A stretch of DNA of 64,000 nucleotides, taken from positions 2,418,001 to 2,482,000 of the forward strand of contig NC_084776.1 in the NCBI RefSeq assembly GCF_028858725.1, read 5' to 3'. This document shows positions 51,110-64,000 of this stretch, in pieces. The stretch comes from Colius striatus (Eukaryota; Chordata; Aves; Coliiformes; Coliidae). Position 1 is the stretch's first letter; each line of letters starts with the position of its first letter. Both the position numbers and the translations under genes were made by a program. The notes below the pieces were generated by a model that worked only from the letters and a program-made list of their open reading frames with translations, had not been told where the DNA came from and searched no databases.

Positions 51110-51430
51110 CTTTGTACCAAATGCCCACAGAGCAGGGCAGAGAGGGGCCGTGCGGGGCAGCCGCGGCGGGCGGCGGGGGCGGGCGCTATCCCTTCAGCAC
51201 CACGGCGGCGGCGCAGCCCCGGGGCGCGGGGGCGGCTCCCGCCAGCCCGGGACGGAGAAGCCGGGAGCGGGACGGCTGAGAAATGAAGCCACTCCGCAAA
51301 CTACCGAGCAGCTTTACACTCGGCCCCTTCCAGCTACGGTCTGAACGCTTCCACGCGAGAGCCCTTCGCGGGGCGGGATCGGCCGCATGATGCGTGAGTG
51401 GGATCCTCCCGCCCTGCGGTGGGGAGGGAG
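51110..51430. promoter_or_regulatory. CpG island, possible distal promoter of KCNJ16 or of a lncRNA
   Basis: CpG and GC content rise sharply just after the CR1 3' end, with a dense core at 51145-51260. The island lies 24 kb upstream of the KCNJ16 coding exon. Other vertebrates have untranslated KCNJ16 exons tens of kilobases upstream, so it could hold the KCNJ16 first exon on the minus strand. However, I saw no strong minus-strand donor. A plus-strand donor-like GTGAGT at 51394-51399 would suit a divergent transcript. The assignment is open. Confidence 0.55.
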
Positions 51431-54400
51431 GAGGGAAATGCCTTTCTCGAGTTTTAGGTTTCATACGATCTTTTTTTTTTTCGCTGGAAAACAAATTCAA
51501 CCTAGGAGGATTTTCTGAATTTGAGCTAGGAACAAAATACAAAGTGATAGTGTCTGAATTTTGGAAACGTTCCCAAGTCCCACATGGGCAAATCCTTATT
51601 CTGAATGTTGTCTGAGACCTTCCACCTGCACTAAAAGAATGTAAAGAAAAGGTGCTTTTTCATTCTAGTTAACAGAAAAGAATATAAAAAACTAGTCTCA
51701 GTAAAACATTGGTTGTCTTTCCTCCTCAAAAACTGTTTTCTCTACTTAGAATTATGCTCAAAGAAGACTGGGTAGCCATGCAATCTGCAGGTCTGATCTG
51801 GCTGTTTGAATAAAGCTGTCACTGGGTTAGAACTTCTTTTGTCTAGGACATATGTCTCTGCCATTATCTGAAACATTAGTAATTACATTTTTGGCTGAAG
51901 CTGTTTTATACTCCACCACTGCAAAATAAACTGCCTACCAACTAAATCAACTTGGTTCACTGGATGCTTGTTCACCACGTCCCGTTGGGTCTGGAGGGGG
52001 GAAACCACTGTTTTCAGAACAAATACTTGGGAATTTTATAGCTTCCCATGACCCAAAAACTATTTGCTACACTTATTTTTGGGTGAGAATTTTTCCTTTG
52101 AAGACAGATAATTTTAAGTTTTGGTTCAAAACCAGTACCCCCATAGCATCCCAGGTGTCTGTGGTGTTTATTTAAAACGTAGTCATAGGTGGCCAGAAGA
52201 AATAATGAGAAGAAATGTTTCAGCTTCTCTTGAGAGAGCAAATTTCTAAACACTGGTGGAAAAGTTTGCTTAAAGGACTGGATTTGTCATTTACATTTGG
52301 CAACTTTCATGCCTTTGTGCTGAACAAAGCAAAGAGTTGTGCAGAGCAGAATGTAAAGAAAAATCTACATCAAAACAGGAGCAGGGAAATATTCTTGTCA
52401 GACAAACCGCTCTCACATCATGCACACACACAAGCTAAGCATGGCTGATACAAGCCTCCAACCCTCCTGCACGTTACAAAGTGTGATGTTGAAGATCTGT
52501 TAACGTGTGACACTGCAGAGCACGGGCTGCCCCAGTGCTGTCTGTTCTGTAAACGGCAGTGGCTTTCAAAAGCGTGTGAAAGTACCTTATCTGCAGCCAC
52601 TGGTTTGGATGTTATTTATTTTGTGTTTCAACATACAAGAACAATATAATGCTTTGTTGGCTTAATGGTGGAAATTGATTTGGGTTATCAAATGAAGAAT
52701 GGTAAAAGCCTAAGGTGCCCTTACTGCATGTTTGCTCCTGATGTTTGAACCAGGAACATTCTCTTCCTGACCCCGTGTTACCAATCACACTCTGTGTGCT
52801 TGGTTCCAGTTACTGTAACAAGTTAAGATTGCAGAATCTACCTGCCCTTCCCTAGCAGCTATTACTTCAGTTTTCCACTGCTCCAGTGTTTTCTTAGGTG
52901 CTTCACCCTTTGACTCATAGGACAAGTGCTGCTGTATTGCCTTCTTAGAGGACTTATTGCAAAGCTCAGGGATCCTATGCAGCTCTGACAGCAAGAACCG
53001 AATTGCCAGCAGAGGGGGAGAGTTACAGGGACACTGTGATTTGATCTAACATCCACTGAAGTCAGTGGAAGCTCACAGACTGTGTCAATAAGAAGGAAAA
53101 ACCTTCCACCAGAGATTTTTGTGTGATATTTTCTATAATTCATGTTTTTAAGGTCCTATCCATAGTAACAATTTTCCTTGCTGTTTATAGTAAAGGGAGT
53201 TCTTTGCTGGGTTTTTTCTGTGCAATTAAAAAGCTGAGGAAAATACAAGGCCACATATGGTCTCATGAATAATGATTAAGAAGAAAGAAACAATCCTCCC
53301 AGATCAGAATGAAAAGGCACTGAGCAGCTTTGAGCAGAGAATGCCATATGCCAACCCCTCATGCCCCTAATAAATCTGCATTTGATCGTGCTCTCTGAGT
53401 CCTTAAGCACATTGTAGAAATGGGGCAAATCCTCTTTCGGAATTTACTGACTTAAAAAAATGAAAAGCAACATAATTCCATTTATTTTAACATTGTTAGA
53501 TTCTGAAAAAGAAACCCTGATTATATCATGGGATAGTGTTATTGTTATTTCTATGATTAGCACTACATTTTAACACTTGACACTGTGTATTGCTGCTGGC
53601 CAATTGAGCCTTTTGCTGTGGAGTTACACAGGAGACAGGAAGCAGAGTAAGAGCCTGAGTGAGACATAAAAAGCAGTTATTACTTTGCACAGTGGTGCTC
53701 AAAAGTGATGCTTTTCTGCTTTCTGTTCATATGTCTCTGAAGCGTGATAAGGTGGTATCCTGTAATGTGGAACTCACTCCTAGCAGTGCACTAAAACCCC
53801 AACGAAACAACCACCAACAACAAAAAGGAAACCACAAAAAAACCCACCAAAAAAACCCAAAACTAAAAAGCAATCAGCCAATGAACCAAAACCCCTTCAG
53901 GGCTCACAGTCAGTCCTCTTGGGCTGGGAATCTCACTGGTGGCTCTGTCACACTAGAGGAGCCAAAAGTTAACTCAGGTGCAAGAACTTCTCCAGCTTTA
54001 ATACAGTCCATATAGAATTTAGCCACTTCTCATTTCCAACCACCTCCTCTGGAACAGCTCTCAACTAAGTTCCTTATTCACTTCTTTGTTTAACCACTTC
54101 AGTTGTGAAGCAGAGTTAAGACAGCTCTACTGGCCTCAGCAATCAGCTAGGAGAAAGCAAAGAAGATCTCTGGTTCCTTTCTGATATGTGTTTGCTTGTA
54201 CCACAGTCAGTGTGTCCTGTAAGTCCCATAGGAATTCCAGTTCTCACTGGTCCACTGGCTCCTTGGCTCTTTGTCAAGCCCTTCATCTTCAAAGCACTCC
54301 ATCCCCTTTTGATGCCAGCATTTTTATTTGCATTTTGCAGCACCCAGAACAAGCCAGGCAAATACATTTAAAGTCCAACATATGCTTTGTAGAATTGCCA

Positions 54401-57400
54401 GACTGGGGAAAAAAAGTGCTAAGGAAATGGAGAAATCCATGGAACCTTAACAAACATTAAACTCCTAACAAAATAACAAAGACAAATCCATCCTCTGCTG
54501 ACCTAGGTCACCTTTGAACAGATGCAAGGTTCTTTATCAACTTGCCAGTTCTCTCATTCTTCTAGAAAACAAGTTTGTGGTTTATGTTTTCTTTGCTTGT
54601 TTATCTCTTAATCTTTGAGTAAATTATAAAACCTGAATTTGGCCATTGTAGAAACAGGTTCAAAGTTTCAGAACTGGCTTTGCCCTTCCTCCATAACCAA
54701 CATGTCAGGCTCTCGAAATTCATACAACTATATACTGATATATTCCACCAATACTCTCACTCACTTCAGTGTTCTTAAGTGGGAGTAAAGTGACAGAATC
54801 TAGCTGTAATGATAGATGTCTTCCAATATCTGTTTGCCATATTATCATCCCTGCATTATCCCTTGCTTATGGTTGCAATGATCTTTAGGATGAAATAAGT
54901 AGTTGCATCTGATCAAAACACAAAATACCAGAGTCTTCCTCTTAATCTAACAGGCTTACAAGAACCACAGATCTGTGAACAACTCCAATTATTTATAATT
55001 TCTTTTCAGGATCTATGAAGGTGATGTGTCTTCACAGCACTTGGTGACTACTTTTACACTTCATAGAGTGCCTGCAAACATTTTCTCAAGCCAAAGACTT
55101 CAATTGTCAAAACAGATTAAAGGTAATGTAAAGGAACTGTTTTACTCTCAGAGCAGTACATACCATGCTGCAGGTGCTGCTGTGATATAAATCAGAATGC
55201 AAACAGTGTAGCTGCAGTGCCTTTAGAAAGATCCACTCCAGTAGCACTCTGTAGTTCTGGATGTGTTTGTCCTCACAAGGCAGCACACACACAGAAGTAC
55301 AGAGAGGAGATTGCACCTGGGTCTTCTTAAAGAATGTATTGGGGCTGAGATGGCTTAGGTGGAGATCACACCTGAGTCACAGGATTTACTCATGGAGTAA
55401 AATGATATTCTGAGCAGCTGGAAGCAGGAGCAATGTGGTTCTTTTACTGAAGTTTGTAAAACATATTTCTATTAAAATGGTTCTAAAAATGTGTTGTATT
55501 TATCCACTATGTAATTACACAACACCTTGCAGTTACTTTTTTATGTCTTTATGTTCTTGTTTTAACTTCCACCCTTGATCTCCACTGACATGTCCTTTAA
55601 TGCATTACAATGGCTGAAGTTCAGTTGTATCATTTTCCATGTAAATTTATGTCACAGCAATTAAAAAATAAGAGTTGAAGAAGTGAATCCTTCTCTTTGC
55701 AAACTAATTCTGAGCCACCATACAGCATACACAGATATTTAACATTATTTCCAAGCAAGTATTCACACCGTATGGACACAGCAAGCAGAACAACCATGGG
55801 ACAAGTGTCCTAGGCATTTCTGTAGTGTGCTGGCAGCTGCCTGCCTCAACAAGAAAATGTCTTCTAAAGTTCACAGCTTAACCAAGACAAAAAACTCAAG
55901 GGTGCAAGATGAATGTAAAACAAATGTTGCTAGTTTTTAGTGAGCTTAGTGAAAGGAGTGATGTAAATTCAGGTCTTCATAGAGCAATCACACCTCTCCA
56001 CAGGGAGAAGATGAGGCAGACCTTTTCAGACCTGAGCAGTGGGGAAAAGTGGTTACAAAGATAAGGCTATTGGTATGAAGAAAAAAGCAATGGAAAGCAA
56101 GCAGTGAGCTTGTAGCTGTGAGGATGTGAATGTCTGAAGAAATTCACAGTGCATACTCTTATACTATGTATATAGGCACTTTTTCACTTTGTGTCAAATT
56201 AGGATGAAGTTAGCTAGGTGTATCTAGTGATTTAGTTTAAAAAACACACAATTAAGCAACATCTCTTATTGACAGGTTGTTCTGCCCTAATGCAGCAGCA
56301 ATGCAGAACACAGTAATGTGCAACTGCTTTCCCGTGTATAGGTATGGAAACAAAACAAAAGGTACTTTACCTTTGTTCATGCCTCCATGAGGAAGTTACT
56401 TCAAGGCTTCTTTGTTTCTTCTGTGCCAGCAGCCGTGTAACTGTAAAGAAAAACAGAGGTTGGGTTAATAATAAAGAAAGAGACAAGTTGTAGACTCCAA
56501 AGACTCAAGTTAAACATTTACCCCAGTTTGTTCCTGTGAGCAAACTCAGAGGGTCTGCTTTGCTAACTGCTGGCATCTTGAGACACAGATGACAGCCAAT
56601 CTGCTGCTTGCCAACTACTTCCCTGTCTGCAGCTCCAACACACACAGGAGAAAACTGAAGTCACCTGTGCACATCTAGGCTAGGACTGAAGGAAAAAAAA
56701 AGAGGCAAGGAATTCTCCCATGTAAGAAAAGTCCTTCACAATTCAAATGGTACTTCAAATATTTACACACGAGATTGGATTTGGAATTTCCCACTGATAT
56801 ACCAGTTTAGAACAAACTAGTTTGAGTTTATAATTACATTCTATTTTGTTTATTCAGATTTCTTTTTTTTCCATGGAGAGCCTTTTGTTTCTATCTTAGC
56901 ATGACACTAAAGTAAAGACTTCTAGTCTACACAAGAATTATAATCTCCCTTTCTATGAGAGACAAGGGGCAGGCAGCATTACATGTCAGCTCCTGCTAGG
57001 TAGATACCTGGAAAAAAAGGTGAGAGTGGAAAGCAGCCTTCAGCCCTGCTCAGATTGCTGCTTTAGGACCTTTCAAAGAGTGTACTAGCTACTACTTTTC
57101 ACAACATTATGTTCAGGCTGTTCATTTAGGCACTTAAAGTTGGATTTAAGCCACCTGAACTTCTAGATATGGTTCTGTACTATGCAAGGTCAGGAACAGA
57201 CCAGAATGCAATCTCTACACAGAGACCCTGCCCATTTCTAGACCTTAAATACAAAATGAACCTGAAACAGAAAGATAAACCAACAGCAAATCCTAAGACC
57301 TAAACAAAGGAATGAGTTGGTTCGAGGTGGGTTGAGGTTTCTCCAGATCAAACAGCCAGCCATCAAGGGAGTCAGTTATTCTAGCTGACATTAACCTTGG

Positions 57401-60400
57401 TTTTGCTGAATTAACCTCTCCCTGTCTTGTGTTTGGGTACAAGAAGGCAGACTCACTTTATCTCATGACAGTTCTGTTCTCCAGAACTGAACTCCAGTAG
57501 GTGAGGTACCAGGCTATGACTCAGGAGAGATAAGTATCATTCCTTGTTCAGCTGCTGAGCAGATACACAACTTAAGGCAAAATGTCCTTTGTCTGTCTGG
57601 TCTGTTTAGACTACAGGCCCTTTGAGGTAAGCCCATTCTCTGGCTGGATATTTGTACAGCACCTAATACAATGGAAATCCACTCTGGGTTTGGTAGTTCT
57701 GTAATACAAATTAATAACCATAACTAGACTTGACTGCTTGACAAAAAGCAAATAGTTTGGAAAAAGCTGTCTTAAATCTTTCTATCCCACTTCCCCAGAC
57801 CAAAAAAAATCTACAAATGTTATTTCTTTTGGCAGCTGAAATCTAATCCTACCTTGGTTAGCATAACAGAGAGAACAGGAAGCACTGTGAAGGAATTTTT
57901 CATTCCCTGGGATGCCTTTGATCCCCTTCCCCTCCCTTTTCCTATCAGGTAATTTTCAAATCTCGATGTTTCCAGTTAGTCTACGTATCTTCTTGTTTTG
58001 TCTACTTCAGTCAAGCGTTATTTAACTTCCATTTCATGGATTAAAAACTGGTCTGCATTTAGACTTTGCTGTTGTGTAAGCTGGAACCCGAGAACTTCAG
58101 AATCCCAAAAGGGAATACAGCTAAAATTCACAGCCCTTGCTGGTGGAAAACCAATCATGACTTTGCTTTAACACAGACAAGGTGCATTCATACATTACAT
58201 GAACCCTAAACAAGTCAGTTAATCATTTTCTGTTGCAGCCACCACTTTTTGTCACTCAGAGTTAGTGTCTCTGTTCAACTTTCCAACATATGGAGGAAAT
58301 TTTTTCACCATTATCCATCTTGATTTATGCTCATCTAAAATGTGCAAAGCTCAAAACAAATAAATGTCTGTTTAATATCTGGGGTTCTGAAGGAATGTGT
58401 TGACCCTTATTTTAGTCCCACATGGAATGCAAGACTGCATCTCATGTGGGCAAGCTTTTGACAATAAAACAAGTAATAATTAAAACATGCATGACCCTCA
58501 AGGAGCTTAATTAGCACACACTGCTGAGTGCAGCCTCATGCTTGTAGGAAAGACAAGTCTGTGGCACTACAAAGCAGGAGATGACAACACAACGCACGGT
58601 AAAAACCAAAACAAGATCATCTTGGAGCAGATAACACAACATCCCCTTGGCCTGCACACAAGTGTTCCCATCACACAAACTGAAGCTTCAGTAGCATGTA
58701 CAAAGCACACCTCTTGAAACTGGAGCAGCTACATCCTCACTGGCTTTTTTGCCTCAGCTCTTCTTTCTTTGAGCCAATCACTGTTTGCCCTGCCTGGTGA
58801 TTATAGCATGCTGCATTTCTTTTAGCCTGGATCTGTTCAGATGGTCCTTCTTTTCCTACTTACTGTTTTCCTTACTTCAGTTGCCACAGGCATCATCTGC
58901 ACCTTCAAGTTACCAGTCAGAAGTTCCTTAGGAGTCAAGAGGAGGGAAGGAAATAGTCTGCTGTAGAAATTACCACCTTGCAGCTGCTCCTGGTCAAATA
59001 CACAGCTGTGGCAGTGATGAGGTTAGCAGCAGAGCATCTGATGGAAGATGTCATCTGCTGTCTACTTCAAGGTAGACTCAATAAATACCTGTTCCCTAGG
59101 AGGGCTTTAGATTTTGATTAACAAAACATCTTAAAGTCCCTCAACTCCATGTATCTCACTCTGTATTTAGAACATTTGGTCTAATTTTACAGCTAAGAAA
59201 CTGGTTTGCAGGGATAACACATGATTTCAATTCATTTAATTCTACTTCTTCTTTTTCTTCTTTACCTGGAGATGGTCAACACTGCTCCTTTCTTCTCAAA
59301 GTTACAATAAAAGCTACAAAACCTGACTAGAAGGCAGAGTAGATATATAATTTCCCTTCTCTTTATGGCTTGAACCTGTGAAAAAACAGGAACATTTTAT
59401 TATTATTCCATGTTGTAACAACCTGCACATGTAGGTGGATTCTAGGCCATTATTGACTTCACTGTTCCTGAAACAAGGACATTGCTTAGAGCTCCATTTA
59501 CAAAATGTGTATACCACTGTTCTGCACTCTTGCTTCCAGCTATTTATAACCCCCCAGTGCCTTGGAGCAAACAGCTGGGGAATGAGTTAGAGACTCAATG
59601 GCACTCTTAGGACTCAATGGCACTAAGCTTTTCTTTTCCATTTTTTCCCTTTTAAAGTTGAATTCATTTCAGCATTAGCAGAACAAGACAGGCAAACAAA
59701 GTGTGCACAGAATGAGACGTTACAAAGGCAGCTGATATGACCGGCCTGATGGTGCTTGTTTTATCATCGCCTGCAAGTACAGATGCTGTCAAGATGCATG
59801 GCCTAAATAGGAGCTTGTGCCTCGAGGATCAATGTGCACTGGCTATGCACCAACCTTTAAGTGTGTGTAATGGGCTGTGCCTGGCAATGACCCACCCTTT
59901 TTCAAGTCCTTCTGGGGTAGTGGTTGCTAAAGGGAACGTACACAGGCTGGAATTGCTCTTAACTTTATGTGGGCAACTCTGCCCCATCAACCTGTGCAAG
60001 GGTCAAGGACACATTAGGTTCCTCTCTACTTATCTACCAGAAGGACAGAAAAAGAAATTATAGACTCCCATTGTTGCAGGATGTAATAAAAGAAGGATGG
60101 ACTTATCTTCCTGAGAACAGAGGAAACTAAATGGAGATGTGTGCCCTTTTTTTTTCATATTAAAGAGTTAATTTACAACAGTCTTAGAAACATTTTATCC
60201 CATTCCCAAACACAGACCTCTTCTTAGGCTTTCCAAGATGTGAGGGAAAGGAAGGAGAAGAAAAGGAAGAAGTAGAAATAGATTTTTTTACTATTTTGAA
60301 GTGAAGTGATGAGCCTGGAAAATATAAACACTTATTTTTTTGCTCTGCAGCATTTCTAGGATAAAAGAGCAGAGCCTTCTGATGCACAGCACCACTGTCC

Positions 60401-63400
60401 TGCAGGTCCCAGTGTTCCACAGGAGCCTACACACACCATTCTGTGTACATTGAAAAAACATTGAAAGCAAAGGGTGTGTGAGAGGCAGAGCAGCCCTTTG
60501 ACAGCCTGAGGGGGCTCCAAAGCAAGGCCATGAGGTAGCAGCTGGGAGCCATCTGGGTGATGTCACCTCCATTAGTGAGAGGGTCACTCGGTCGTCTCCA
60601 GCCCGTGTTCAGGGTGATGCAGAGTTCGGGAAGGGGCCAAAAGTGGGAGGCTTTGAGTTATTCAAAGTTTAACTTTTCCTATGGCAGGGCCTACTTGTTA
60701 GAGAAATGAAATGTTAAAGCAAGTGACACCCTGTCAGGTGCCCAAGCAGGGGCTGCCAGCCTGTGCTCTGAGATTTAAGGTGTCAGTGTGAGGCCGCCGA
60801 GTCTCTGCAGAAACCGCTTTGCTTCTGTAACCAGAGACAGGAGCCATCAGCTCCAGCATCCTACAGCTCAGATTCTGATAGATGTTCTTTAAATTATTTG
60901 GAGGTCAAGGACTGAAGAGGTGCAGTGCAAACAGCACACCACCAGCAACAGAATGGTTTTTCCAGGGGCTGAACCTGTGTAGGAGTTACTTACAACTCAG
61001 AATGCAGTCAGATTGTCATTATTCTAATGCCAGAGAACGTGGTGATTTGACCACTTCCTTTCATCCTTTCCCCTCCTTTCCAGCAGGATTTAAGAGAACA
61101 CAACTGACAGAAGAAAGAATGTGAGAAGGTCATTGGAAAACAAAAAAAAAAGTTGGCATAGCTGAACAGATAATAAGACTTAATGATTTTTACTTCCAAT
61201 TTCATCTTTGTGCTTTCTTATGGAAACAGTCTATTTTGGGGTGCTAGTTCTTAAGGAGAAAGAAAAAAGAACAATTAGTGGAATGAAGCTGGAATGACTG
61301 ACTATGCTGCATTGTCAGATCCTTTTATGCAACTATTCTAGTAGCCTTAATGAGTTGTAAGCATGTTTTGTCTTGCCTGTGTGCCTTCCTGGCTTTCAAA
61401 GTGCCAGTATAGGAATTGTTATTTTGAAAAGCAAGGCAATAAAGTTTTATTAGACAGAACAGGCTGGTTCTGTCCTGGTGTGGACCAATTGCAGTGTAGG
61501 ACAGAGGAAGCGACATGCCAAGCACAATAAGGAGTGAAGCGCTGGAATGTGACGTTGGTATTTGTCTCTGATTGATTCCTCACCTTGGAGGGGAGATTTT
61601 ACTCTGCAGGAAACTCTTTCCTCTTATTCATTGACAACTGGGAAATAATAGAGCTGTTCATCAAACGGTTGTGGCAAAGGACAAGAATAGCTGCGAACCC
61701 CACAACAGCCCCTCGGCAGCCCTAGGAAAGACCTCTCTGCTAATCCTGCTGGCTCCCCTGCCAAGCCAGGACTGTTCTCTGTGCTGCAGTTTCTGGTGCT
61801 TTGGTTAAACGTTGTTTCAAATGTTCCAAGAGTTGTGGGCTCTATCATTTCTCTTTGCAGACTGTTGCAGCCGAAGAAATAGTGATTTCAGGATGTTTTC
61901 CTTGCTATCTAGGGCGTTAGTTCCCATGACTTTCCTTGACTAGCCCTGTTTTATGTATCCCACTAAGCTATCCCTTTCCAATGCTGATGTTACATTTGAT
62001 GAAATTAATACTGCTATTTTACTCTCATGAATTGGTGTCTCCAGCTCAAAATCATTATTGCTGATCACTCCTGAGTGCTGCCCAATCCAATGACACTATT
62101 TTTGTATGATATTACTGATAATCTCATCTCTTTACAAACAGTTGTAGAGATATTCCCTTCTTTCACCTGCATTCTTTTGAACTTGTTTTTCAAATTCTTT
62201 GGCATATATTGTGGGTGGAAAATGCTATATATTTGTAAATTCCTTTTCTGTACAGGGTAATGTTAGACTGAAAAAGCAGGCCTGAAGCTTGGGGTCAGTT
62301 CCAGGTTTAACATGACTGTGGCCAACTGCACCTACATATAAAAACACAAATTATATTTACCTGCTTTGAAGAGGTAACACTTAGTAGCTGGATTCCTTCC
62401 TGTAAGTATTCATAAATTCTGTTTACATAATACAGCATGATAATCAGATTTTTAGCTGTGACTGTAATATGATCTTGTAAATTGCCTGTTATCTAAAGTT
62501 TTGATGTTTTTTTAAACAATGATATAGCACAGTAACTTTCCTCTGGCTGGCAGGTGGCTGGAGCACAGCACAGTGCTCAGGCAGCAGTATCTGCTCTTCA
62601 CAAGCTGTCTTTCTGCAGCAGACCCCTTTTGATGCCTTTCTCCCCAATGAGTTCCTGGCTGACTGTGCAAGGAGTTCAGATACTTCCCAGAGCAGAAAAT
62701 TTCAGCAGGTGAGAGCACAATCATGTTTGTCAGAGATACACCACAAGCTTGATACCCACGTTTCACACAAAGAATATCTTAGGACTTTTTCAGACCTTTA
62801 AGTGGAGGATACAAACCCCCAAAACTGGATCACTGAATGAGCATGCAAGAATGTCTTTCAGAGACTTGGAGAAGCTGTTTCCTAAATTTAACATCACTTC
62901 AGTCATTGTGTTTCTAATAAAAGTAATTAAAACCAACCCAAAACAAAAACTTGTCTAAAAGAGCATATTTATAACATGTCATTTATAGTAACCTCCACTT
63001 TAGTGGAAGCCATGGCTGACAAACTAGAAAAGTCCTCATTTACATTTTTCTTTGGAACCAAGTGTGTTTGACTTGACAGTCATAAGCAAACTGCTTTTTC
63101 TTATCAAAACAGAATACACCCACAAGCTTGTAAAAGTCAGAGGCAAAAAATGAAACGTGGGTGGGGAAAACAGTTTTCTTGTGACCTGGGGGAGATTATT
63201 CAATTGTATTATGGGAATACTCATAACCTGAGTTTCCTCATTGAGGCTGAAATAGCTTCTGTCCGTCCTGAATGAATATTGCTGAGAGGTATGAGCAAGC
63301 TGAAGACTGTTGCCCAGGGATGTCGCTTTTGATTAAAGAGTGGGTTAGGCCAAAACCACAGATCCCAAAACCTCTTAAACTTTCCCAAAATGTAACTTCT

Positions 63401-64000
63401 AATCTGAATTTAACATCTGTCTCTGTAATGAACTGAACTAACGCTTGACCTTCAACACCAATGAACTCTGGAAAAGTTCAGTTTCCTGTTTGAAGCTCCG
63501 TTTCCTCCCTCCAGATGAGCTATCCCAGGGAATCAGGAATTTGATACATTGATAAGTCCACAAATAATACTTCTAGGTGTTCTATATACAGGCTATTTGA
63601 TGCCAAAATGTTATATTCAGCTACCTCCAGCTGATATCTATTTAGAGAATTGACATATGTGAGACCTCATACACCTAAAAGAATTAATAGCAGTGGAAAC
63701 TATTTGAAGAATTGCAGGTGAGGCATTTCACTGTGCCCAGGGGTATTTATGACCTGATTTTAATAATGCAGATGGTGTTTTCACAAAGTCACTAACAGCA
63801 TTCAAATCTGTCCCAAGAAATGCAGCTAGCAAATAGTTGGGATGAAGGGAACAAAAAACCAATAGTATACAATATTATTGTACACTTTGCACCACAGACA
63901 AAGTAGTTTGGCTTTCCAAATGCAAAAATCCAAGGGATGATTAGGGATCACAGGGATGCAGCATTCCTAGTAGATACGAAACCTTTCTCTCAGGACAGTG
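51431..64000. other. Noncoding sequence; no gene supported
   Basis: Open frames are short. One minus-strand stretch at 52785-52994 reads like a lysine/glutamate-rich helix (KKAIQQHLSYESKGEAPKK) and ends near a CAG|GTAGAT site, but it has no recognisable identity. An A-rich low-complexity run lies at 53791-53870, and a 14-bp direct repeat (GACTCAATGGCACT) at 59592-59605 and 59611-59624. No RNA gene was recognised. Confidence 0.5.
53791..53870. repeat. A-rich low-complexity (ACCAAA-like) run
   Basis: A/C-only stretch with repeated AAACCCACCAAAA-like units. It could be the decayed tail of a retroposed sequence, but no body is recognisable upstream. Confidence 0.6.

Overview
This window looks like vertebrate, and more precisely avian, nuclear DNA. 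Genes are sparse and split into noncoding and coding exons, and CpG islands mark the promoters. The interspersed repeats are CR1 LINEs, older CR1/L3-like LINE remnants and a solo LTR of a kind I associate with neoavian birds. No bacterial, phage or plasmid feature is present. The species cannot be fixed from the sequence alone.

Two genes can be named with confidence, both on the minus strand and both encoding inward-rectifier potassium channel subunits. KCNJ2 (Kir2.1) has its complete single-exon coding region at 3027-4310, a noncoding first exon inside a CpG island near 9.55-9.73 kb, a 5.0 kb intron with strong splice sites, and a 3'UTR running towards the left edge. KCNJ16 (Kir5.1) has its complete coding region at 25709-26998, with a 5' acceptor at 27076; its 5' noncoding exons and promoter must lie to the right. 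The order KCNJ16 then KCNJ2 in the direction of transcription matches the known vertebrate arrangement, in which the SOX9 gene desert follows KCNJ2 (off the left edge here) and MAP2K6 lies on the KCNJ16 side.

Layout: 1-3026 KCNJ2 3'UTR; 3027-4310 KCNJ2 CDS; 4311-9.73 kb KCNJ2 leader, intron 1 and exon 1; 9.17-10.08 kb CpG-island promoter; 10.1-20.2 kb intergenic; 20.24-20.66 kb a second CpG-rich block with a near-consensus CTCF motif overlapping an E2F-type motif; 20.67-21.15 kb a very regular 29-bp minisatellite; 22.7-23.8 kb LINE remnants; 25.7-27.1 kb KCNJ16 coding exon; 27.1-64 kb mostly noncoding sequence upstream of KCNJ16. That last part holds a good candidate untranslated exon (31946-32140), an old LINE remnant (43.4 kb), a solo LTR (48720-49316), a CR1 3' end (50.57-51.03 kb) and a third CpG island (51.11-51.43 kb) that could be a distal promoter.

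Kir2.1 sets the resting potential of muscle and neurons. Kir5.1 is known to work mainly in heteromers, above all with Kir4.1 in kidney and glia. The two genes are linked paralogues, not an operon; the CTCF-type site between them may affect how their regulatory domains are divided. I looked for an undescribed system and found none. The points most worth a second look are an aspartate in avian Kir5.1 where I recall asparagine in mammals, the CTCF/minisatellite block, and several upstream ORFs and candidate exons.
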